DNA from: Glutamicibacter sp. JC586
GTDB lineage: Bacteria; Actinomycetota; Actinomycetes; Actinomycetales; Micrococcaceae
Direction: 5' to 3'
DNA: 64,000 bases
Assembly (NCBI RefSeq): GCF_009805585.1
Contig: NZ_VHIN01000017.1
Span: forward strand, 62,001-126,000
Within the stretch, counting starts at the first letter, position 1, and each line of letters starts with the position of its first letter. The translations under genes were made by a program, and so were the position numbers. The notes under the pieces were generated by a model. It was not told the origin of the DNA, ran no database searches, and saw nothing but the letters and a program-made list of their open reading frames with translations. Below are positions 1 through 8,894 of this stretch, piece after piece.

Positions 1-242
1 AAGCCACCGGACGTGCCGTACCTGCAACAATCATGTCGGCAGCCCAAGGGATCCTATTCATCCCCGCAGTGCTTCTGGGCAATCTTTGGTTCGGTTTCGC
101 TGGGATTATCTGGGCGCTAACAGCCACCGAAGTTTCGGTCCTTCTCATCGGGCTGGTTCTATGGGTTATCTCGCGGGGTGCAATCAATCGCGGGCTGGCC
201 GAGGGTTCTCCCGAGCGAGCAGAAGCCGCCCTAGACCAATAG
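1..242 (+). CDS. MATE family efflux transporter, C-terminal fragment
   Basis: The reading frame is open from the left edge (first full codon at base 3), so only about the last 80 residues are present. They contain two hydrophobic helices separated by a short loop, with a segment reading QGILFIPAVLLGNLWFGFAG followed by IIWALTATE. This pattern is typical of the last two helices of MATE (multidrug and toxic compound extrusion) cation antiporters in the plasma membrane. The tail is charged and cytoplasmic. No terminator is obvious in the 54 bases before the convergent acetyltransferase gene. The family call rests on a short fragment, so a related flippase of the MOP superfamily is possible. Confidence 0.7.
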   Translation, partial: ATGRAVPATIMSAAQGILFIPAVLLGNLWFGFAGIIWALTATEVSVLLIGLVLWVISRGAINRGLAEGSPERAEAALDQ

Positions 243-296
243 GTTAAGAGTGCGATGGATGGAGAACTCCCGCCCGGCAACCAATGTCAGAGAAGG

Positions 297-752
297 TTAG
301 AGCTTCCTGTTCCAAGCGACTTCATGTTCAAGTTGACCGGTTTCGGTAAATAGCTGAACCTGGTGCGTCGAGGCGAGGGCACCTGCAAGATCATCAGTGT
401 GTGCTGAGCTGAATCCAGCTTTCTGCCAAAACGGACCAGACCTGCGGCTAAACAGCCACGCTTGTTTTGCTCCAGCATCGACAGCTCGTTGCATCGCAGA
501 TTCTGCAAGATCCGAGCCGATTCCGCCCCCACGAAGTTCGGGAGCTACCGCGACACTTCGAATCAGTGCGTGCTCACTGTCTTCGCTGCTTTCATATCCT
601 GTGGTGGCAATAATGCGTCCCGTCGTTTCATCCCGCGAGATCCATAAATGCACGCTGGGCGAATCAAGCCCGCTCAAGGTGAGGTCAGCGATGCTGAGGA
701 ATTCCGAAACCTCGACGATGTCGGCGTTGGTCGCACGGGCAAGTTTGAGCAT
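297..752 (-). CDS. GNAT family N-acetyltransferase
   Basis: A 151-residue protein with the single-domain GNAT fold. Residues around 68-80 carry the acetyl-CoA pyrophosphate loop SVAVAPELRGGGIGSDL (motif A, R/Q-x-x-G-x-G/A), preceded by the beta strand ALIR. It should transfer an acetyl group from acetyl-CoA to a small amine. The arrangement, ending in a phenylalanine-rich GPFWQKAGF motif, resembles ArsN-type acetyltransferases that act on amino-acid analogues such as arsinothricin or phosphinothricin. The substrate cannot be read from the sequence. The start is the ATG at 752. A second GNAT gene lies 78 bases upstream on the same strand, so the two may be co-transcribed. Confidence 0.8.
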   Translation of the reverse strand: MLKLARATNADIVEVSEFLSIADLTLSGLDSPSVHLWISRDETTGRIIATTGYESSEDSEHALIRSVAVAPELRGGGIGSDLAESAMQRAVDAGAKQAWLFSRRSGPFWQKAGFSSAHTDDLAGALASTHQVQLFTETGQLEHEVAWNRKL

Positions 753-830
753 CCTTCAACGCTATCCACCCATGGTTCTTTCTTCGAATTATGACCAGGT
801 GCCAGCTTCACAACGAATGCAAACAGCTTG

Positions 831-1337
831 CTACAACCCTCGCTTTTCAAATCGGCGCACTGGAAACCACGTGGAATCAGGCCCGAAGTCAACGACTCCA
901 TGTTCTGAGTACCCCCGACTCATGTAGTACTGGCAAAGTGCCACATTTGAGGCGACACAATCGAGTCGAGCTATCGAATGGCCGTTGATAAGAATGGACT
1001 GCTCAGCCCATTCAAGAACCTGCTTCCCAATACTCCGCCCAGCTCGAGAACGGTCGACCATCAGCCCGTGAACGTAGGCAGCTTGTGGATCATCATCCGG
1101 CCAGATCAGTTCGTCAGTCTCAACGATACGAACCGTTGCAATGATCCTTCGCTCTTCCTCAAGGATCCACCACTCATTGCGACTAATCTGTTCTGCGACT
1201 TGCTCGATCGTCAGTTCGCCGGGTATCCACTGCTGTATTTGTTTTTGTTGCTGCCAATGTGCCAGAGAATCCCGGAGTCCAACGATGTCAGCAGCCACTT
1301 CTTCAGTGGCAAGATGCAGCAGGTTAGGGTCGGTCAT
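831..1337 (-). CDS. GNAT family N-acetyltransferase
   Basis: A 168-residue GNAT protein. The central strand is followed by YVHGLMVDRSRAGRSIGKQVL, the acetyl-CoA-binding motif A (R-x-x-G-x-G-like, here with S/I variation). After it come a helix and the ARLDCVASN strand with CQYYMSRGYSEHG, the usual GNAT C-terminal motif in which a tyrosine can act as general acid. The substrate is unknown. It is followed on the same strand by another GNAT gene and preceded by 123 bases containing no recognised gene. Start is the ATG at 1337. Confidence 0.8.
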   Translation of the reverse strand: MTDPNLLHLATEEVAADIVGLRDSLAHWQQQKQIQQWIPGELTIEQVAEQISRNEWWILEEERRIIATVRIVETDELIWPDDDPQAAYVHGLMVDRSRAGRSIGKQVLEWAEQSILINGHSIARLDCVASNVALCQYYMSRGYSEHGVVDFGPDSTWFPVRRFEKRGL

Positions 1338-1460
1338 GCATCGCAGTATTCCACGCAGGGGCTGCCAGTTCTAGTTTCCTAAGAGGTGCTTTCTAAGGTC
1401 GCTAGGTACAGCCCAAGCTGATGCTGGCCTGTTCGTCTCTTCGAGATTGCTGATCAAAAG

Positions 1461-2711
1461 TCACCAACTCTGGAAACCATACAAAGTTCCGGGATTCAGA
1501 AATTGTCGCCCCCACAGCAAACGCTTGTCAGCGTTGGTGAGCTTGCCAAAATCTGCAGCCTCGGTCCAATATTCACGGATCACATCTTCGATGCGGGCGA
1601 CGATAGTGTTGGCCTCGTTTTTTGTTAGATCGTAGAGACTGCATACGGAAATGAGATCGCTCAGGTTGTTCCGTTTTGTCCCGTTCCGGTCATATGCAAT
1701 CGCTTGTGAAGCAGTTTCACCGCTGCGTCGCATGGGTGACAGGTCATAGGCGGGGCTAAGTGCGGCTCTCACGCCGTTCCAGAGTGCGGCATGATTTCGC
1801 AGATGGTCGTCCGAGTTGGAGATCATCATGTTGAACGCGACGCGAGCGAAGAGCTCTGACGCTGTGCCAGCGGGGGCACCATTGTTTCGAAGAGCGTCGA
1901 GAAAATCTACATAGCTGCCACTGCGTGCCTGCAATTCATCCAAACCGGTCAGGGTCAAGGCACTCATCGCAAGGATGCGCCCTCCTTCGTCTGTCCGGTC
2001 GAAACGCTCAACTAATAGGACTGTTCTGCCCAAGACCTTTTCGACGCGAGTTAATGCAACATTGAGTCCGGCTTTCTCGGCGAGAAACATGCTGGCTGCC
2101 TCGGCCCCAACCACGGGGAAGTGGTCGTTGGATGCGGTGAATTTCGCGATGTACTCGCGACCATCGTCAACGATAATCGATTTTGGACGCGCGCCACCCA
2201 TCGCGGTGCCGCTCAGTAGGGCTCGCTCAAGTTCAAAGGGTAAATCGTCCCCAGCTTCAACGATGTCCGCCGCATTCATCAGGGTTTCCAGAGGGGCCGC
2301 ACCAACATTTCGCGGAACGTAGTCCGTGGCCGATCTCTGGAAATCGATCGCGCCGAAACGATTAGAACCGGAGTTCAAGAGATAGGTGCTTTCCTCCAGA
2401 TCACCAGTGTCAGATTGATTGCCACGGTCGCCGGTAACTTGATACTGCACAACTCGCCGACCCCATGCGTCTGGGGAAGCATCCCGAATGGCTCCAGGGA
2501 TGCCCATTGATCCCGTGGGGCCAAATGTTTGATCAGACAGAGGGAGAGTAGGAGCCAGCGAAACGGCGTTGCTCCGCTGAAGATAGCGCCGACCATAGTC
2601 AAACGAGAGCTGACCCTCTGCACCCTCTCGCAGTCGTCCTGCCGGCACTGGCACGGTTGTATTAGGTAGCCATACCCACACATAGATATCAGAAGTCGAG
2701 TTCATTGTCAT
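1461..2711 (-). CDS. hipA: HipA family toxin kinase
   Basis: A 416-residue HipA-family serine/threonine kinase, the toxin half of a type II toxin-antitoxin pair. In the best-studied case (Escherichia coli HipA) the target is glutamyl-tRNA synthetase, and phosphorylation halts translation. Visible landmarks in order are the N-terminal HipA_N region, the glycine-rich stretch SGTAMGGARPKS, the ATP-anchoring lysine in EYIAKF, the catalytic loop SNSDDHLRNHA and the metal-binding segment LSPAYDLSP. All kinase motifs are intact, so it is probably active. The start ATG at 2711 lies inside the end of hipB (23-base overlap), indicating translational coupling with the antitoxin made first. The actual target of this homologue is unknown. 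Confidence 0.9.
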   Translation of the reverse strand: MTMNSTSDIYVWVWLPNTTVPVPAGRLREGAEGQLSFDYGRRYLQRSNAVSLAPTLPLSDQTFGPTGSMGIPGAIRDASPDAWGRRVVQYQVTGDRGNQSDTGDLEESTYLLNSGSNRFGAIDFQRSATDYVPRNVGAAPLETLMNAADIVEAGDDLPFELERALLSGTAMGGARPKSIIVDDGREYIAKFTASNDHFPVVGAEAASMFLAEKAGLNVALTRVEKVLGRTVLLVERFDRTDEGGRILAMSALTLTGLDELQARSGSYVDFLDALRNNGAPAGTASELFARVAFNMMISNSDDHLRNHAALWNGVRAALSPAYDLSPMRRSGETASQAIAYDRNGTKRNNLSDLISVCSLYDLTKNEANTIVARIEDVIREYWTEAADFGKLTNADKRLLWGRQFLNPGTLYGFQSW

Positions 2712-3033
2712 CTGCTTTTCGTTCGTTGGATACGCGTGAAGGAAGCAATGCCAGTCGATCCTCGCCCCTACGCCGTAGCGCGATCAACTCACTGGGATCC
2801 TCAACGCCGAAGAGGGGAACTCCAATAATCGAAGCAATATTGAAGACGTTGCCGATACTGCTGGCCGCGCTTCCACGTTCAATGGCAGCCAAGGTTTTCC
2901 GCGTTATCCCCGCAGAGCCGGCCAGTTGCTCGGCGGTCATCCCACGTGCAATCCGAGCCATCCGAATTTGCTGCCCAAGAACGGCAAGCGCGTCCTCAGC
3001 TACTCGGGTTAGGCCCACTTCTCGTCGTCCCAT
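2689..3033 (-). CDS. hipB: HipB-like XRE antitoxin and autorepressor
   Basis: A 114-residue protein with a central helix-turn-helix of the XRE/Cro type (LGQQIRMARIARGMTAEQLA followed by GITRKTLAAIERG), the standard HipB architecture. It should bind HipA to neutralise it and repress its own promoter. The gene is first in the operon and overlaps hipA by 23 bases. Two palindromes of the same form, GGTA-N6-TACC, stand immediately upstream of its start codon and are the natural operators. The C-terminal tail is charged and probably flexible, as in antitoxins removed by proteolysis. Confidence 0.9.
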   Translation of the reverse strand: MGRREVGLTRVAEDALAVLGQQIRMARIARGMTAEQLAGSAGITRKTLAAIERGSAASSIGNVFNIASIIGVPLFGVEDPSELIALRRRGEDRLALLPSRVSNERKADDNELDF

Positions 3034-3083
3034 GGGTAATATTTTACCTCTTAAGTACTTTCATGGGTAGAGTATTACCCATG
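3031..3083 (-). promoter_or_regulatory. Probable hipBA operator region with two palindromes
   Basis: Two copies of GGTA-N6-TACC lie at 3035-3048 and 3066-3079. Their centres are 31 bases apart, about three helical turns on one face of the DNA. The second is embedded in a longer perfect inverted repeat, CATGGGTA (3062-3069) with TACCCATG (3076-3083). Between them, at 3053-3060, is another small palindrome AAGTACTT. The first copy touches the hipB start codon. HipB proteins are known to bind paired operators cooperatively, so autoregulation is the likely role; this is inference from spacing and symmetry. Confidence 0.65.
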
Positions 3084-3346
3084 CGCAAAGTCGAACTGTG
3101 GCTAATCTGTATCAGATTATGACGACATCAGCTTCTGTCGAACGAATCTACGCGACTGTTCTACGCACCCTTCCAAAGTACACAGAAGTACACCAAGTAC
3201 AGAGATATTCATCCGGGACGTCACAGACCGCCACCCAAGGGCTCGGAACCTAATCAACGTAGCGAGGCGAGCTGTCTCGACGGAGACAGACTCGTCATCG
3301 CTAGCCTGTTCCCGAACTGTCCTTTTGAGAACGTAGTATCGATTCT
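3084..3346. other. Intergenic region between divergent hipBA and lhr
   Basis: No gene was found here. The region should contain the start of the lhr transcript and the upstream part of the hipBA control region. Three copies of AAGTACA occur in direct orientation at 3176, 3186 and 3195, spaced 10 and 9 bases. A possible -10 element TAGTAT lies at about 3335, very close to the lhr start codon, but no convincing -35 partner was seen. Confidence 0.4.
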
Positions 3347-6300
3347 ATGAGTGATGTGCTTTCTCGGTTTGGTGCGGCCACCCGCAAGTGGTTCACCGAT
3401 GTCTTCTCTGCGCCCACGGTTGCGCAGAGCGGAGCTTGGGAATCCATCTCAGATGGCAAGCACACCCTGGTCATCGCTCCGACTGGTTCGGGCAAGACAC
3501 TGGCGGCCTTCCTTTGGGCTTTGGACCGGCTGCACCACGCGGAGCTGGATGCCCCAGCTTTGCCGGGTTTGGAATCCGATGCGGTTTATCCGGCAGACAA
3601 CGGCACCAAGGTCCTCTACATTTCTCCGCTGAAAGCCCTGGGCGTGGACGTTGAGCGCAACCTGCGCTCCCCGCTGGCCGGCATCCGCGCCACCGCCCAT
3701 GAAATGGGTTTGTCTCAGCCTTCGGTTTCGGTGGGCGTACGCTCCGGCGATACTCCAGCTAACGACCGGCGCAAGCTGCTCAAGGATCCACCGGAAATCC
3801 TGATCACTACGCCCGAGTCGTTGTACTTGATGCTCACCAGCCAAGCCCGCAAAACCTTGGCACAAGTACATACAGTGATCATCGATGAGGTCCACGCCAT
3901 CGCCAATACCAAGCGTGGCACCCACCTGGCACTGTCCTTGGAACGGCTCGATGCGTTGCTTCCCGCTCCGGCCCAACGCATTGGCCTGTCAGCTACGGTT
4001 GAGCCGCCCGAGGAAGTCGCGCGATTCCTGGCCGGTTCTGCACCGGTGAATATCGTGCGCCCTGAATCCACCAAGAAGTGGGAACTCGCGGTGCGCGTCC
4101 CAGTCGAGGACATGACCGATCTACCTTCGGCAGCCGGCGCACATGATCTTGGGCCGGGGTCTTCTCCTGCTGCCTCGGCCAGCATCTGGCCCCACGTGGA
4201 AAACCAGTTGGTGGACCTGGTGCTGGAAAACCACTCCACAATTATCTTCGCCAACTCCCGCCGATTGGCTGAACGTTTAACCGGACGGCTCAACGAAATC
4301 TACGCCGAACGCGAGGGATTCAGCGCCGAAGATACTTCCACCTCGACCCCGGCGGCGATGATGGCTCAGGCCGGATCCACCGCTGCCTCCAACCCGGAAG
4401 CCCCCCTGCTCGCCCGAGCCCACCACGGCTCGGTCTCCAAGGATGCACGCGCCCAGATTGAAGAGGATTTGAAGCTGGGCAAGCTACGTGCCGTGGTCGC
4501 CACCAGCTCGCTGGAACTGGGCATCGACATGGGTCTGGTTGACCTGGTCATCCAGGTCGAATCCCCCAACTCCGTCTCCTCCGGCCTGCAGCGCGTGGGC
4601 CGTGCCGGACACCAGGTTGGTTCTGTCTCCCAAGGCATTTTCTTCCCCAAGCACCGCGCCGACCTACTCTCCACCGCGCTGGTGGTCACGCGCATGCGCC
4701 AAGGTTCCATCGAAAAGATGGTCATCCCGGCCAACCCGCTGGACGTTTTGGCCCAGCAGACCTTGGCCGCAGTGGCCATGGAAGATCTGGAGGTCGAGAA
4801 GTGGTTTGAGACCGTACGCCGGTCCGCGCCCTACCAGCAGCTTCCGCGCAGTGCCTATCTAGCCACCTTGGACATGCTCTCGGGCAAGTACCCCTCCGAT
4901 GAATTCGCCACGCTCAAACCACGACTGATCTGGGACCGAGATGCCGGCACGCTCACTGCGCGCCCCGGAGCCCAACGTCTAGCGGTCATTTCCGGCGGCA
5001 CCATCCCGGACCGCGGGCTCTTTGGTGTGTTCCTGGCCGGAGCCGAAGATGACAAGGCACCCAAGCGCGTGGGCGAGCTGGATGAGGAAATGGTCTACGA
5101 GTCGCGAGTGGGTGACGTCTTTGCCCTGGGCGCGACCAGCTGGCGCATCGAAAACATCACCCATGACCGGGTATTGGTCACCCCAGCCTTCGGACAGCCC
5201 GGAAAGCTACCCTTCTGGCACGGTGACGGTTTGGGCCGCCCGGTAGAACTCGGCGAAGCCCTAGGTGAATTCACCACCAGCCTTCTGGCCAGCGAACGCA
5301 CCGAAGCGTCAGATCTCTTGCGTGCCGGCGGGCTCGATGACTTCGCGGCCAATAACCTGCTGAACTATCTGGGTGAGCAGCGCAGGGCTACCGGACAGGT
5401 GCCCAATCATCAGAACTTTGTGATCGAACGGTTCCATGATGAGCTCGGCGACTGGCGAGTCATCCTGCACTCCCCCTTCGGGCTGGCAGTCCACGCCCCG
5501 TGGGCGCTGGCCGTGGGTGCGCGCGTGCGCGAACGCTGGGGCCTGGATGCCTCAGCGATGGCTGCAGATGATGGCATCGTGCTGCGTATTCCAGCCATGG
5601 ATGACCAAGCGCCGGGTGCGGATCTTTTCGCCTTTGAATCCGATGAAATCATCGACGTAGTCACCTCGCAGGTCGCAAATTCTGCGCTGTTTGCCTCCCG
5701 CTTCCGCGAATGCGCGGCTCGCGCGTTGTTGCTTCCTCGGATCAATCCGAGCAAACGCACGCCATTGTGGCAACAGCGCCAGCGGGCTAGCCAGTTACTG
5801 GATGTCGCACGAAATTACCCCGACTTCCCAATCATCTTAGAAACCGTACGCGAGTGCCTGAACGATGTTTATGATCTTCCGGCCCTGACCTCGATCCTTT
5901 CCAAACTCTCTTCGCGCACTATCCGGCTGGTTGAAGTCACTACCGAGTTGCCTTCACCCTTCGCCCAGTCCCTGCTCTTTGGCTATGTTGCACAGTTCCT
6001 CTACGAATCTGATGCGCCGCTGGCCGAACGTCGCGCGGCCGCGTTGAGCCTGGATCCGGTGCTGCTTGGCGAATTGCTGGGACGCAATGACGTTCGTGAA
6101 ATCCTTGATCCTCAAGTCATCACCGGATTGCAGGAACAGTTGCAGTACCGGGCAGAGAACCGGCGCTTGGCTGGCATGGAAGGCGCAGCCGACCTGTTGC
6201 GCCTTCTGGGACCTTTGAGCATTGAACAGCTGGCCGCCCGACTCCGTGATCCGGATGATGACAGCGAGTCGCTGGATCCCGCTACGGCTCGGGAACATGC

Positions 6301-8011
6301 CGAGTCGCTGGTTGCCACCCGGCGAGCCTTCACCCTCCGTCAAAATGGGACCTTGGCCTACGCGGCGATCGAAGATGCTGGCAAGCTGCGCGATGCCCTG
6401 GGCACCCCATTGCCCACGGGAATACCGGCGGCGTTCCTGGAGCCGGCGGCTGACCCTATCCAGGATCTAATCTCGCGCTTCGCCCGAACCCACGTTCCTT
6501 TTACGCTCACCGAAATCGCGACCGAGCTCTCCCTAGGTGTTGCGGTACTACGACCAATACTCGACCAGCTGGTAACCGCTGGCCGACTATCGGTCGGTGC
6601 GTTCCGTCCGGTGGAAATTGTCCCCGAAGGCATTAGCGGTGATGAATACTGCGACGTCCAGGTGCTGCGCACCATCCGCACCAGGTCCTTGGCCGCCCTG
6701 CGCGCTGAGGTGGAACCTGTTGATCAAAATACCTATGCCCGGTTCCTTCCGGCCTGGCAGCTGGTAGGTTCAACGCTCAGCGGCGCCGACGGTGTATATG
6801 AAATAATCGCCCAACTCGCAGGCGCCGAAGTTCCCGCTTCAGCACTTGAGTCCTTCATCCTTCCTGCCCGGCTCAACGGGTATCAGGGCTCTTGGCTCGA
6901 TGAACTGTGCAGTGCCGGTGACGTTCTTGTTTGCGGGGCCGGCGCGTCCGGTGGCAAAGACGGCTGGTTGTCTTTGCATACTGCCGAGCACGCAGCGCTG
7001 TCCTTGCCCACCCCTGACGCGAGTGACCTGCAGGCGCTGGATCTGCGCGTACTTGAAGCCTTTGAATCAACCGGTGCTTACTTTGCTGAAGAACTCGCCG
7101 CCCGTATTCATCATCCCGATAAGCCTTCGATGAGCCCCACCGATATTTCCGAATCATGTTGGCGACTTTTCTGGGCCGGTTATATTTCTCCCGACACCCT
7201 CGCCCCGATTCGTGGGTACTTGGCGGGCGGAAGCACCGCACACAAGATCGCCAAGCCAGCACCGCGAGCCAGGGCCGCACGGCTGAATCGACTCTCGGGC
7301 CTGAATCGTTTGGCTCAAGATCAGGGCGGCTCCCCGATGCGTGGTCCTCGTGGTTCGGCACGTTGGTCCTTGCTTCCCCAGCCGGTGGCGGACCCGACTA
7401 TTTCCGCACACGCCACCGCAGAAATCATGCTGGAGCGTTATGGCGTACTGACCCGCGGCTCGGTCGCGGCTGAAGCGGTATCAGGAGGATTTGGCCAGCT
7501 ATACCGGGTGTTATCCAAGTTGGAAGAAGCCGGGCATGCCCGGCGCGGATACTTCGTGGAAAAGCTGGGCGCCGCCCAGTTCTCCACCTCCACCACCATT
7601 GACCGTTTGCGCGGATATCAGATATCCGAGGATCCGCGTCGCCAGCCGGTGGCGGTGGTCCTCGCATCCACCGACCCGGCCAACCCATACGGTGCTGCGC
7701 TGGGCTGGCCAGCCACGCAAACCGGGCATCGGCCCGGACGCAAAGCTGGAGCCATTGTCGGAATGTTGGACGGCCAGTTGTGCTTCTATCTGGAACGCGG
7801 GGGCCGCACAGTGTTGACCTTTGCCCAGCTTCCCGATGAGTCGTGGAACATGATTGCCGTGCACTTGGTAGCTGCCTTGCGCACTGCGAAAGTCGAGAAA
7901 ATCGCTATTGCCACCGTGGACGGACAGCCTGTCCTGGACCATCCGGTGGGAACTGCGCTGCTGGCTGCCGGCTTCTATTCAACGCCGCAAGGCATTAGAT
8001 TCCGCCGCTAA
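3347..8011 (+). CDS. lhr: Lhr-type ATP-dependent DNA helicase
   Basis: A 1554-residue superfamily 2 helicase of the Lhr (large helicase-related) family, which unwinds DNA or RNA:DNA duplexes in the 3'-5' direction in repair. Motifs in order are Walker A APTGSGKT (about residues 45-52), DEVH (about 179-182), SATVEPPEEVA (about 215), and TSSLELGIDMG with GRAGHQVG (about 385-425). Winged-helix and beta-barrel modules and a long C-terminal domain follow. The length matches full-size bacterial Lhr (about 1500 residues). A nei-type glycosylase starts 26 bases downstream, the same order as the mycobacterial lhr-nei pair, pointing to joint action in base-damage repair. The ATG at 3347 begins MSDVLSRFG, a normal family start. 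Confidence 0.93.
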   Translation: MSDVLSRFGAATRKWFTDVFSAPTVAQSGAWESISDGKHTLVIAPTGSGKTLAAFLWALDRLHHAELDAPALPGLESDAVYPADNGTKVLYISPLKALGVDVERNLRSPLAGIRATAHEMGLSQPSVSVGVRSGDTPANDRRKLLKDPPEILITTPESLYLMLTSQARKTLAQVHTVIIDEVHAIANTKRGTHLALSLERLDALLPAPAQRIGLSATVEPPEEVARFLAGSAPVNIVRPESTKKWELAVRVPVEDMTDLPSAAGAHDLGPGSSPAASASIWPHVENQLVDLVLENHSTIIFANSRRLAERLTGRLNEIYAEREGFSAEDTSTSTPAAMMAQAGSTAASNPEAPLLARAHHGSVSKDARAQIEEDLKLGKLRAVVATSSLELGIDMGLVDLVIQVESPNSVSSGLQRVGRAGHQVGSVSQGIFFPKHRADLLSTALVVTRMRQGSIEKMVIPANPLDVLAQQTLAAVAMEDLEVEKWFETVRRSAPYQQLPRSAYLATLDMLSGKYPSDEFATLKPRLIWDRDAGTLTARPGAQRLAVISGGTIPDRGLFGVFLAGAEDDKAPKRVGELDEEMVYESRVGDVFALGATSWRIENITHDRVLVTPAFGQPGKLPFWHGDGLGRPVELGEALGEFTTSLLASERTEASDLLRAGGLDDFAANNLLNYLGEQRRATGQVPNHQNFVIERFHDELGDWRVILHSPFGLAVHAPWALAVGARVRERWGLDASAMAADDGIVLRIPAMDDQAPGADLFAFESDEIIDVVTSQVANSALFASRFRECAARALLLPRINPSKRTPLWQQRQRASQLLDVARNYPDFPIILETVRECLNDVYDLPALTSILSKLSSRTIRLVEVTTELPSPFAQSLLFGYVAQFLYESDAPLAERRAAALSLDPVLLGELLGRNDVREILDPQVITGLQEQLQYRAENRRLAGMEGAADLLRLLGPLSIEQLAARLRDPDDDSESLDPATAREHAESLVATRRAFTLRQNGTLAYAAIEDAGKLRDALGTPLPTGIPAAFLEPAADPIQDLISRFARTHVPFTLTEIATELSLGVAVLRPILDQLVTAGRLSVGAFRPVEIVPEGISGDEYCDVQVLRTIRTRSLAALRAEVEPVDQNTYARFLPAWQLVGSTLSGADGVYEIIAQLAGAEVPASALESFILPARLNGYQGSWLDELCSAGDVLVCGAGASGGKDGWLSLHTAEHAALSLPTPDASDLQALDLRVLEAFESTGAYFAEELAARIHHPDKPSMSPTDISESCWRLFWAGYISPDTLAPIRGYLAGGSTAHKIAKPAPRARAARLNRLSGLNRLAQDQGGSPMRGPRGSARWSLLPQPVADPTISAHATAEIMLERYGVLTRGSVAAEAVSGGFGQLYRVLSKLEEAGHARRGYFVEKLGAAQFSTSTTIDRLRGYQISEDPRRQPVAVVLASTDPANPYGAALGWPATQTGHRPGRKAGAIVGMLDGQLCFYLERGGRTVLTFAQLPDESWNMIAVHLVAALRTAKVEKIAIATVDGQPVLDHPVGTALLAAGFYSTPQGIRFRR

Positions 8012-8037
8012 CGTGACCGGCAGAAGGAAGTGTGCTC

Positions 8038-8862
8038 ATGCCCGAAGGTGATTCCGTTTATCGTGCCACGGCCCGGCTTCATCACGCGCTGTCAGGTCAG
8101 TCCCTGCTGTCCTCGGACTTTCGCGTTCCAGCCTTGGCCACAACAGACCTTACGGGTTATGTGGTGCATGAAGTCGTTCCTGCAGGCAAGCACCTGCTGA
8201 TGCGGCTGCATCCTCCGACGGTTGATTCCCCTGTGTTTCCTGCCAAGCCCCTGACCTTGCATTCGCATCTATTGATGGAAGGCCGCTGGGATCTCTATTC
8301 GCCCAACGAGCGCTGGAAGAAACCGGCGCACACCGCACGAGTAGTACTCAGAACCGATGCGGTCAGCGCCGTGGGCTTTGATATTGCACAGGTGCGGTTG
8401 GTGCCCACCGAGCAAGAAGCAGATCTCGTCGGCCATTTGGGACCGGACCTGCTCGGTGCGAATTGGGATCCGGCATTGGCCCTAGAAAACCTGCGCCGCG
8501 ATCCACACCAGGGCATCGGTCAAGCGCTCTTGGATCAGCGGATCATGGCAGGCGTAGGAAATGTGTACCGTTGTGAGATCCTGTTCCTGAGGCGTTTGTA
8601 TCCATTGACCGAAGTCGGGCAGATTGCCGATCTACCAGCGGTAGTGCAGATCGCCCATCGTCTGTTAAACGTTAATAAGGACCGGGTGCGTCGTGTCACC
8701 ACCGGCCAAGAACGCACCCGGGAACCACTGTGGGTTTATGGCCGCGCCGGGAAACCTTGCCTTCGCTGCGGTACACGTATCGAGCTGCTCAAGATCCCTT
8801 CCACACCGGAAGGCGCCGAGCGGGATTGCTACTGGTGCCCGCGTTGCCAACCAGCGGTCTGA
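8038..8862 (+). CDS. nei: Fpg/Nei family DNA glycosylase (Nei2-like)
   Basis: A bifunctional DNA glycosylase/AP lyase of about 274 residues that removes oxidised bases. The start is the ATG at 8038, preceded by GGAAG seven bases upstream. After methionine removal the protein begins with the catalytic Pro-Glu of the family (MPEGDSVYRA). The upstream in-frame GTG at 8032 would bury that proline and is rejected. The conserved lysine occurs in VVPAGKHLL. The C-terminal zinc finger is complete, with cysteines in KPCLRCGTR and YWCPRCQ. The MPEGDSVYRA opening resembles the actinobacterial Nei2 branch rather than Fpg (MutM). It is co-transcribed with lhr. Confidence 0.88.
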   Translation: MPEGDSVYRATARLHHALSGQSLLSSDFRVPALATTDLTGYVVHEVVPAGKHLLMRLHPPTVDSPVFPAKPLTLHSHLLMEGRWDLYSPNERWKKPAHTARVVLRTDAVSAVGFDIAQVRLVPTEQEADLVGHLGPDLLGANWDPALALENLRRDPHQGIGQALLDQRIMAGVGNVYRCEILFLRRLYPLTEVGQIADLPAVVQIAHRLLNVNKDRVRRVTTGQERTREPLWVYGRAGKPCLRCGTRIELLKIPSTPEGAERDCYWCPRCQPAV

Positions 8863-8894
8863 AGCCCTAGTGCAAAGATGAAAGAATAGCCTTT

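Noticed and set aside
397-927. Plus-strand open frame (176 codons) across two GNAT genes
   Set aside because: Overlaps two clear acetyltransferase genes on the other strand and has no recognisable features.
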